Positions 26,203 to 32,671 of a stretch of DNA of 64,000 nt are shown here, piece after piece. Every line of letters starts with the position of its first letter. Position 1 is the first letter of the stretch. This DNA is from Bog-473 sp963753115 (GTDB lineage: Bacteria > Actinomycetota > Acidimicrobiia > Acidimicrobiales > RAAP-2): contig CAVWBB010000002.1 in NCBI GenBank assembly GCA_963753115.1, positions 1-64,000 on the forward strand. The letters run 5' to 3'. The notes under the pieces are model-generated. The model made no database searches, was not told the origin of the DNA, and saw only the letters and a program-made list of their open reading frames with translations. Position numbers and translations under genes: made by a program.

Positions 26203-27942
26203 ATGACCGAGGACCAGAACGACAACACGACCGACGGGCCCGTGAGCCCCCAGGAGCCCGAGACCGCTCCGACCTCAGAGACCGACACCGCCAGCCAGGC
26301 CGCCAGCCAGGCCGCCATTCCCCTGCCGGCCACCTCGGCCTCGTCGTGGGAGCAGCCCGTGCCGCTGCCCGAGCAGCCGGACACCCCCCCGATGGGCGTC
26401 CCTCAGGGCTCGACGCCGCCAGCAGGCATGACGCCCCCCGGCTCCACGACGCCCCCCAGCTCCACGCCGCCGCAGGGCACGTACGCCATGGGTGCCCTCG
26501 CCGGCAACCCCGCCCTCGGGCAGGCGCCCGGCGCATCGTACGGGACGCCCCCGCCCACCGACCCCGGCGCACCGATGTGGGGGGCGCCGGTGACCCCCGC
26601 TGCCTCCGCCGGCAACAACCACCATCGTGTGCGCAACGGGCTCCTCGCCGGAGCAGCCGCCCTCGCCGTCCTCGGCGCCGGGATCGGCATCGGCCACGCC
26701 ACCACGTCCAACAACGGCTCCAGCACACAGGCCTTCGCCCCCTCGTCGGGCAGCTCGCGTGTGCCGTCAGGTCCCGGGTCGTCGGGCGGCTCGGGCTCTT
26801 CGGGCAACCCCTTCGGCAACGGCTCACCGTTCGGTGGCGCCTTCGGGGGCTCCGGCAACTCCGGCAGCTCCGGAAGTGGCAACTCGGGATCGTCGAACTC
26901 ATCGGGCCCGAGCGACGTGAACGCCATCGCCTCGAAGGTCGACCCGGGATTGGTCGACATCAACACCACGCTGGGCTACCAGCAGGAGCAGGCGGCCGGA
27001 ACCGGCATCGTGCTCTCGTCCAACGGTGTGATCCTGACGAACAACCACGTGATTGACGGGGCGACGACCATCAGCGTCACCGACATCGGCAACCAGAAGA
27101 CCTACAAGGCCAGCGTGGTGGGGTACGACCGGACGAAGGACATCGCCGTCCTGCAGCTCCAGAATGCCTCCGGGCTGCAGACAGCGACCCTCGGCAACTC
27201 TTCGAACGTCTCAGTCGGCCAGGACGTCGTGGGCGTCGGAAACGCCGGCGGCACCGGCGGCACGCCAAGCGCGGCGGGCGGGACCGTGACGGCACTGAAC
27301 CAGTCGATCACCGCCAGTGACGAGGGTGACGGAACATCGGAGCAGCTCAGCGGCCTCATCGAGACCAACGCCGACATTCAGCCCGGAGACTCGGGCGGCG
27401 CGCTGGTCGACACCTCGGGCAACGTGATCGGGATCGACACGGCGGCCTCGGCCGGCTTCTCGTTCCAGTCGAACAACCAGTCCTCGGGGAACCAGGGCTA
27501 CGCCATTCCGATCAACACCGCCCTCTCCCTGGCCCGGGCAATCGAAGCCGGAAACGGCTCGTCCACCATCCACATCGGTCAAACGGCATTCCTGGGCGTC
27601 GAGATCAACGCCTCGGGCAACGGCTCCGGCAATGGCGGCAACGGCGGCGGTGGCTTCGGAGGCTTCTTCGGGGGCAACTCCGGCAGCACCGGCAACACCG
27701 GGTCGACCGCATCGGGCGCCCCGGTGGCCAGCGTGGTCACGAACGGCCCGGCGCAGGAAGCCGGTCTGGCCGAGGGCGACGTCATCACCTCGCTGGGCGG
27801 CAAGTCGATTGGTTCGGCCAACGACCTCACCTCCGCCATGAGCACCTACCACCCCGGCGACAAGGTGACCATCGGCTGGACCGACGGCTCCGGTCAGACC
27901 CACACGGCGACCGTCCAGCTGTCCTCAGGACCCCCGCAGTAA
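26203..27942 (+). CDS. HtrA/DegP-like trypsin-type serine protease with PDZ domain
   Basis: Membrane-anchored extracytoplasmic protease of 579 residues for envelope quality control. Residues 1-145 are a Pro/Ser/Thr-rich cytoplasmic tail, followed by one transmembrane segment (L-L-A-G-A-A-A-L-A-V-L-G-A-G) and a Gly/Ser linker. The protease triad is His in N-N-H-V-I-D-G, Asp in R-T-K-D-I-A-V-L and Ser in G-D-S-G-G-A-L-V. A PDZ domain (A-G-L-A-E-G-D-V-I-T-S-L-G-G) ends the protein. A glycine-rich insert sits between the protease and PDZ domains. ATG 26203 follows an ACGGAGGA ribosome site. This tail-TM-protease-PDZ order is the usual actinobacterial HtrA layout. Confidence 0.92.
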   Translation: MTEDQNDNTTDGPVSPQEPETAPTSETDTASQAASQAAIPLPATSASSWEQPVPLPEQPDTPPMGVPQGSTPPAGMTPPGSTTPPSSTPPQGTYAMGALAGNPALGQAPGASYGTPPPTDPGAPMWGAPVTPAASAGNNHHRVRNGLLAGAAALAVLGAGIGIGHATTSNNGSSTQAFAPSSGSSRVPSGPGSSGGSGSSGNPFGNGSPFGGAFGGSGNSGSSGSGNSGSSNSSGPSDVNAIASKVDPGLVDINTTLGYQQEQAAGTGIVLSSNGVILTNNHVIDGATTISVTDIGNQKTYKASVVGYDRTKDIAVLQLQNASGLQTATLGNSSNVSVGQDVVGVGNAGGTGGTPSAAGGTVTALNQSITASDEGDGTSEQLSGLIETNADIQPGDSGGALVDTSGNVIGIDTAASAGFSFQSNNQSSGNQGYAIPINTALSLARAIEAGNGSSTIHIGQTAFLGVEINASGNGSGNGGNGGGGFGGFFGGNSGSTGNTGSTASGAPVASVVTNGPAQEAGLAEGDVITSLGGKSIGSANDLTSAMSTYHPGDKVTIGWTDGSGQTHTATVQLSSGPPQ

Positions 27943-27949
27943 GGCTGAC

Positions 27950-27985
27950 GGCCAGCGACCGGGCCGCGAGGACCGGTCGCTGGCC
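27950..27985. terminator. Strong bidirectional hairpin between convergent genes
   Basis: GGCCAGCGACCGG (27950-27962) pairs perfectly with CCGGTCGCTGGCC (27973-27985) across a 10-base loop, 7 bases after the protease stop. It also lies 7 bases beyond the corrected stop of the converging membrane gene. Position and symmetry indicate a shared terminator. Confidence 0.75.
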
Positions 27986-27992
27986 CGAGGCT

Positions 27993-28739
27993 TCAGCGCT
28001 GCAGCAGTCGCACGATGGCGATCAAGCGTCGCCAGCACGGCGGCGCTCAGCACGCAGATCAGGCCCCAGCCGACGCTGATATCGGCGCTGGCGGCCGCGG
28101 GAACCTGCGAGATCTTCTGCACGATGCGGAACATGTCGTAGATGGCAAAGACCAGGTCGCGGCGGCGATGAGCGTGGTGAGGACCGCCAGCTGGATCTCC
28201 TCTGACGTCATCTCGAAGCAGGCGAAGATGACCAGGAGGACTCCTCCGATGAAGGTCACCCAGCCGTTGACGGTGATCGACGTTCGAGATCCCCGGGTCG
28301 ATGCCGTTGATGGAGACGTGGAGGTTGGCGATCCCGAGGCTCCCGCTGACGTGGACCCACTCGCCGACGGAGCCGTACATCAGGGCGATGCCGCAGACCA
28401 GGAGTATGAGCACCCCGAGGTTGAAGGTGAAGCCGGTCGCCTTGGACCGGGCGGGCGCCAGGCCGACGTAGGGATTGGCCGACAAGCGGGGGCCGGACGA
28501 GGGCGGCGCTCGTATCGCCGTGCGCCTCTTCGGGAGCATCCCCCGCCACGAGCCATCCCTTGCCCGCAGTCCACCGCCTCCTGGCGGTCCAGTTCTGGCC
28601 GTCCCAATAGGTCTGGTCGCTCGGACTCGAGCGACTGGGGTACCACCCTGGTGCCGTCGGGCGTTGCTCCGGATCCAGCGAACGTCACGTCAGGATCGGG
28701 CGGCACCGGCTGCGTGCTCCCGCTCTCCTCTTCGGCCAT
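27993..28739 (-). CDS. DUF2510-type small membrane protein, several frameshifts
   Basis: Reading frames must be switched several times to recover a sensible protein. M-A-E-E-E-S-G-S-T-Q begins at 28739. Then R-W-Y-P-S-R-S-S leads into Y-W-D-G-Q-N-W-T-A-R-R-R-W-T, the DUF2510 signature with its Trp pattern. Next comes a transmembrane helix (F-T-F-N-L-G-V-L-I-L-L-V-C-G-I-A-L), another (F-I-G-G-V-L-L-V-I-F-A-C-F), and a C-terminal helix ending W-R-R-L-I-A-I-V-R-L-L-Q-R with a stop at 27993. The longest single frame (27925-28539) reads wrongly in its middle and past the terminator. It is either a decayed gene or one hit by sequencing indels; I favour the latter. Function unknown. Confidence 0.55.
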
Positions 28740-28792
28740 CCTCACCACCTCCGACGGGCCCTGAGCTGCCTGCCCGGGTTGAGGCAGGTAGC

Positions 28793-29090
28793 TTGACCCC
28801 TGTGGCGCTGCAGGATGTGGATCCCGAGGAATCCCTGAGCGACGCTGAGCTCACCGCCTTGGCGCTGGCCGCCGACCCGACTGCTCCGATCGCCGAAGGG
28901 GCGGTGCCCATCGGCATCCACCTGGCCAGCATCGGGTTCGGCCCTGCCGCTCTGGTACATGCCCCCGCTGCCGGTGCGTCAGGGTGGTCGGCGCTGGAAG
29001 CGCCGTTCGTGATCGCCGTCGTCTCCGGCATTCTTGCTCATCGATCTCATGGGACTCTGCAACACCTACGGGATCCTGAACTGGGCCTGA
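28793..29090 (+). CDS. Small membrane protein of unknown function, frameshifted
   Basis: Begins at TTG 28793 or GTG 28802 with V-A-L-Q-D-V-D-P-E-E-S-L-S-D-A-E-L-T-A-L-A-L-A-A-D-P, an acidic helix. The frame must then move to L-W-Y-M-P-P-L-P-V-R-Q-G-G-R-R-W-K-R-R. It moves again to give a hydrophobic segment ending F-L-L-I-D-L-M-G-L-C-N-T-Y-G-I-L-N-W-A and the stop TGA at 29088. The result is a protein of about 98 residues with one C-terminal transmembrane helix. It is divergent from the DUF2510 gene over a 53-base gap and may be functionally linked. No homologue can be named. Confidence 0.5.
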
Positions 29091-29115
29091 CGGCCCGAGG
29101 AGTCCCGGACGCCCG

Positions 29116-29463
29116 TCAGGGCTTCCCCGCCGCAATCCAGCTCTTGACCCGGGCGTCGCTGATCCGGCGAGCCGTCGGCATGTTGGCCCAGGCCCGGAAG
29201 CGCTGCTTCTCTTCGCTGCCCAACTGGGAGTAGAGCGACTCCTCGGCGGGCGGACCACTCTGCCGGGGCGAGCGCGCTCGGCTCCCACCGTTACTCCCCC
29301 GCCCCTTCTCGATATAGGGCTTGAGTGCATCACGAAGCTTGGACGCGTTGGCGGCACTCAGATCCACCTCATAGGACTTGCCGTCAAGGGCGAAATGGAT
29401 CGTCTCGTCGGCGTCCCCGCCGTCGATGTCGTCGGTCAGCTTCACGATCACGGTCTTTGCCAT
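29116..29463 (-). CDS. lsr2: Lsr2-family nucleoid-associated protein
   Basis: Small basic DNA-bridging protein of 115 residues that binds AT-rich DNA and silences horizontally acquired genes in actinobacteria. The N-terminal oligomerisation domain begins M-A-K-T-V-I-V-K-L-T-D-D-I-D-G-G. A glycine/arginine linker is at 53-70. The C-terminal AT-hook-like domain ends with R-R-I-S-D-A-R-V-K-S-W-I-A-A-G, close to the family consensus in which an R-G-R-type loop contacts the minor groove. Here the loop reads T-A-R-R-I-S. The ATG is clear. It sits just before the pilus locus, a candidate target. Confidence 0.93.
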   Translation of the reverse strand: MAKTVIVKLTDDIDGGDADETIHFALDGKSYEVDLSAANASKLRDALKPYIEKGRGSNGGSRARSPRQSGPPAEESLYSQLGSEEKQRFRAWANMPTARRISDARVKSWIAAGKP

Positions 29464-29787
29464 GGGCAAATGGTGACAGAGCTCTCGCCCTGCGACAAAG
29501 ACGATCCGGTCGGGACAATTCGAGATTTCAGGCTGCGACCTGTGTCGGCTTGCGTCAACCCGAGCCGGGTAAGTCAGACCCCCCGCCGGGCCGGAACACC
29601 TGCTGAGCGGATGGAATCGCCCAAAAACACGCCCGAATTGCAGATGGGGACGGATACCATTGAATGTGTCCCGGCGCGCCGGATTTGACCCCTTTTCCCC
29701 CTCCGTCGAATCCAAGGCGCGTCGGGGCCTGTCTGGCCCCCTGCGCACATGTCCGGACGCCGCCTGGCCAGCCACAAGAATGAGGCG
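29464..29787. other. Gap between lsr2 and a divergent zinc-ribbon gene
   Basis: About 320 bases that must hold the lsr2 promoter and leader. I see a 12-bp self-complementary CCGGCGCGCCGG at 29671-29682, but no clear promoter boxes and no coding sequence that I trust. Confidence 0.4.
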
Positions 29788-30047
29788 ATGCCGCGGCGAA
29801 AGAATGCACGGAACAACCAGGGCAGCCAGAACGAGGACCGACCGGATCGGCGGGCCTGGGCTCGCATTGGCGTGCCGACGGGCTGCCGAAGACCGCCTAC
29901 GCCACGCAATCCGATGCACTGACGGCAGCACTCGTGCGCCGGCAGGAGTCAGGCGTGGACTTGAACGTCTATCGCTGCGACGTCTGCCCGGCGTGGCACA
30001 TGGGTAATCCACGCCGAAGGGAGTCCCCGGCGAGGGGGAGGACATGA
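29788..30047 (+). CDS. Small zinc-ribbon-like protein, frameshifted
   Basis: ATG 29788 opens a basic N-terminus (M-P-R-R-K-N-A-R-N-N-Q-G-S-Q). After a frame change near 29855-29880 the sequence reads K-T-A-Y-A-T-Q-S-D-A-L-T-A-A-L-V-R-R-Q-E, then Y-R-C-D-V-C-P-A-W-H-M-G-N-P-R-R. This is a C-x-x-C ... W-H ending of the kind seen in small phage- and actinobacteria-associated zinc ribbons. The stop (30045-30047) overlaps the ATG of the next gene (ATGA), which supports both calls. About 85 residues when joined. DNA or RNA binding is possible but not shown. Confidence 0.5.
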
Positions 30048-30649
30048 CCTCTGGGGGCGGCGTGGGCCAGATGCCGGGGTTCGCCCCGAGGCCCTGTGCC
30101 CCGAGTGCGAATTCGACTGGGAGGAAGATCGCTACGAAGTGCTGGTTGGCCGATGTGTCAGCAACATCGCCGTCTTCGGCGGCGTCCTCTCACGAATCGA
30201 CCCTGCCAGGGCCGTCGATCCTGGCCTCTGGTCGGCCAGTCGGTACGTCTGGCACACCGTCGACGTGCTGCGCTTCGGCACTGAGCGTCTCTGGACCATC
30301 AGCGCGGATCCGACCTTCGGCGTCCCGACCTGGGACGAGAACGTGGTGGCTGAAGTCCGCTCCTACGACCAGCTCTCACCCATTGTCGGTCTCGTCGCAC
30401 TCATTTCCGCGGCAGACACGTGGCGCACGGCGGCCCTCGGCTCACCGCACGACGTTGCCACTGCCGCACCCTGACAACGGTTCGATCAGCGCCTTTGATG
30501 TCGTGCAGCGCAACGCGCACGAGGTCTGTCATCACCTGTGGGACGTGGGACGTGCGACGAGCCATGACCTCGTGAGACGGACGCATCGCTGGGCCTCGGC
30601 TGCGGGCCGATGCTTGAAGAATCACGGGCGGATCGTGCATCGCATCTGA
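30044..30649 (+). CDS. DinB-like protein with N-terminal Cys pair, frameshifted
   Basis: ATG 30044 sits behind GGGGGAGG, overlapping the previous stop. After about ten residues the coding frame shifts (near 30075-30090) to A-L-C-P-E-C-E-F-D-W-E-E-D-R-Y-E-V-L-V-G-R-C-V-S-N. A long four-helix-bundle segment follows, with a likely metal histidine in Y-V-W-H-T-V-D-V-L-R. A second shift near 30465 leads to H-P-D-N-G-S-I-S-A-F-D-V-V-Q-R-N-A-H-E-V-C-H-H-L, the end of DinB-type bundles with the remaining histidines. The true stop may be slightly before 30649. Likely a metal-dependent thiol-transferase-fold enzyme; substrate unknown. Confidence 0.5.
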   Translation: MTSGGGVGQMPGFAPRPCAPSANSTGRKIATKCWLADVSATSPSSAASSHESTLPGPSILASGRPVGTSGTPSTCCASALSVSGPSARIRPSASRPGTRTWWLKSAPTTSSHPLSVSSHSFPRQTRGARRPSAHRTTLPLPHPDNGSISAFDVVQRNAHEVCHHLWDVGRATSHDLVRRTHRWASAAGRCLKNHGRIVHRI

Positions 30650-31129
30650 CCAATTCCGGCGGCACAATCCCGCGACGAAAGAGGCATCAACGACCAGCCC
30701 GAATGTCGATGAGAGCCTCGCCCGCCCGGGTACAGGAGTCCTCCATGAATCACAACGGATGAACAATTCAGTTGATCATCCCAGTTGAGAGGTTGGGACT
30801 CGGTCACCAAAGGCCGACAACTGACAACGGTTCATCCTAAAACCTGGGGGCGATAATCCCTGTTGCAAAACAGGGGGTACTGTTTTCCCAGGTGGATGAA
30901 GCGGTGGCGGCCCGCTCATTGGAGTGACTTTGGCGACTTGGCGAACAGAGAGACACCGAGACTTTGCGTGCGGTATGCGTCGTTACTCGCGCGCGCCAGG
31001 CCGGCCCGTTGGCGGCTCGAACGCCGATGTGACGGGCTCTGCGTTGCGAAAGGGCGCAGGCAACAGTCAGACCCCGGAGCCCGGTCGCGCGCATGGGAAC
31101 GAGCTTCCGCTGAGGTTGGAATACCTCCG
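30650..31129. other. Leader region of the pilus locus
   Basis: About 480 bases with no recognised gene. Besides the nested hairpin listed separately (30831-30900) it has a CTGACAACGGTTC copy at 30823 that repeats one at 30473. It also has a small GAGGT/ACCTC hairpin directly before the ATG at 31130, which could mask ribosome access. Confidence 0.45.
30831..30900 (+). ncRNA. Candidate structured RNA (three nested stems) upstream of the pilus operon
   Basis: Three perfect inverted repeats nest inside 70 bases. TTCATCC (30831-30837) pairs with GGATGAA (30894-30900), CCTGGG (30843-30848) with CCCAGG (30887-30892), and CCCTGTT (30858-30864) with AACAGGG (30869-30875). The apical loop is GCAA, a GNRA tetraloop. 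The asymmetric internal loops are TAAAA/T and GGCGATAAT/GGTACTGTTTT, the kind of unpaired purine-rich loops that form binding pockets or recognition sites. It lies about 230 bases before the first prepilin gene. It could be a riboswitch, a protein-bound leader, a terminator-attenuator or a single-strand DNA recombination site. I could not match it to c-di-GMP riboswitch consensus. Confidence 0.5.
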
Positions 31130-32671
31130 ATGAGACGGAGCACTCGACCAACGCACCCGATCGAGCGCGCTCGCCAGGCCACTCGCCGGCGCCTCGAAGG
31201 AGAAGCCGACGCAGGCTTCACTCTGATCGAACTCATCATCGTCGTCGCGATCCTGCCAATTGTGGTTGGCGGAATCGCGGTCGCGCTGCTCTCTGTCTTC
31301 GGTCTGCAGAATCAGACGAACAATCGGATTGGCGATTCTAACGACGAGCTGTACAGCGCGACGACCTTCAACAAGGACGTGCAGAGCGCGGAGCAGATCG
31401 AGACCGTATCCACGCCCGCGTGTGGAACAACCGGGCAAACGCAGCTCCTGGGACTGCAGTGGGCGCTCGACTCGACAGGTACCTACACCACCGTGGTGTC
31501 CTACGTGACCGTGCCGGTCACCGCACCGAATGGCAAGACCACGACCTCGCTCGTTCGCCAGATCTGCACCTCAGGGACTGCAACGCCCACGCAGACCCGC
31601 GCCATCTCCCACGACGTCGGAAGCCCGACTGTGACATTCAACCCATCAGGCTTCATCGCCACCCCTGCTTCGTGGCAGTCGACGCACGGCCTCTACGGGG
31701 TCACCCTGAACATCACTGCGCCAGGCAGTAGCTACACCTACACCCTGAGCGGCCTCCCGAGTGCGGGCAGTTCCACTGGTCAGGTCTCGAAGATCAACCA
31801 GCAGCCGAACCCAGCCGGTTGCAACCTGGCCAGCCTCGGCAGCGGAACCTACGCCAACGTGCTCTGTTTCGCCGACTTCTCGAGCTTCACCGATCCCAGC
31901 TCTGCCTCTGGGTGTCAACAGATGAACCTGTCGATCGCGGACTCCCCCGATTTCTTGCAGTTCTGCGTCATCGCCACGCCGCAGAACACCGTGCGGCCGC
32001 AATCGATTCCTACGTATTACGACCCCAGTGTCAACAACAGTGAGGCATACCTCGGTAACAACGGCTTCTACACCGGCATCGCCGGTCAGCCGGCGCTCTC
32101 ACAGCGGCCACAACCCAATTTCTGCACGACGAACTGCACCTTCAACCCGCCGAACGGCGCGAACACGGTCATCACGTTCAGCAACATCGAGGTGACCAAC
32201 GCGGTCGGCCAGGCGGTCGGCGGCTGGACTCTGGTCACCGGTGATGCCGAGTCGACCGACACGAATGGCTGGCTCGAGTTCCAGAACTCGAGCGTCAACT
32301 GGTCGATCCTCCCGAACAGTCCAACGTCGCTCTGGGGCAACTCATGCTACGACGGGCACAACCCGAACAACCAGGGCGTACTCCAGTACACAGGGCCGGT
32401 ACCGCCCACGGGTGGCCCGAGCGGCTCGATCCCCACGCCGACCAGCGGGCCCCCTTCCGCGGCCAATGCGACCGCTCTCGCCATCGGGGCGGCACCCACC
32501 TACACCACCTCAGCCAAGGGAATCCTCTGTGAGGAGGACATTCAGCTGAACAAGACGGGGAGCCTGATGGTGGCGGCGCCGGAGCCCGCAAACTCAAGCG
32601 CGCCTCAGAACGTGACTGTCACCCTGCAGGGTGAGGGGTACCAGGCGATCTTCCTGGGAGTGCTGCTCTGA
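31130..32671 (+). CDS. Large type IV prepilin-like protein (minor pilin or pseudopilin)
   Basis: Exported by the pilus machinery. The N-terminus has a long basic leader, then the prepilin peptidase site and hydrophobic helix, G-F-T-L-I-E-L-I-I-V-V-A-I-L-P-I-V near residues 33-49, cut after the glycine with Glu5 retained. Pilins are usually 150-200 residues, but this one is 513. The rest is a Ser/Thr/Asn-rich beta-type ectodomain with scattered cysteine pairs. The TGA/ATG overlap at 32671 couples it to the giant prepilin. Likely a minor pilin displaying an adhesive or tip domain; pilin identity is firm, role inferred. Confidence 0.82.
   Translation: MRRSTRPTHPIERARQATRRRLEGEADAGFTLIELIIVVAILPIVVGGIAVALLSVFGLQNQTNNRIGDSNDELYSATTFNKDVQSAEQIETVSTPACGTTGQTQLLGLQWALDSTGTYTTVVSYVTVPVTAPNGKTTTSLVRQICTSGTATPTQTRAISHDVGSPTVTFNPSGFIATPASWQSTHGLYGVTLNITAPGSSYTYTLSGLPSAGSSTGQVSKINQQPNPAGCNLASLGSGTYANVLCFADFSSFTDPSSASGCQQMNLSIADSPDFLQFCVIATPQNTVRPQSIPTYYDPSVNNSEAYLGNNGFYTGIAGQPALSQRPQPNFCTTNCTFNPPNGANTVITFSNIEVTNAVGQAVGGWTLVTGDAESTDTNGWLEFQNSSVNWSILPNSPTSLWGNSCYDGHNPNNQGVLQYTGPVPPTGGPSGSIPTPTSGPPSAANATALAIGAAPTYTTSAKGILCEEDIQLNKTGSLMVAAPEPANSSAPQNVTVTLQGEGYQAIFLGVLL

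Noticed and set aside
27925..27992. C-terminal extension of the DUF2510 membrane gene to 27925
   Set aside because: The longest frame runs through a 13-bp terminator stem. The alternative frame gives a natural end (R-L-I-A-I-V-R-L-L-Q-R) and a stop at 27993.
30831..30900. c-di-GMP class I riboswitch
   Set aside because: Position and size are attractive, but the conserved pocket sequences I know for that class, such as a GGGCAAA-type segment and the GGACGCAAAGCC-type segment, are absent. I keep it as an unclassified structured element.
30815..30905. Integron attC site
   Set aside because: It is a foldable, imperfect inverted repeat, but I see no RYYYAAC/GTTRRRY ends, no integrase and no cassette array.
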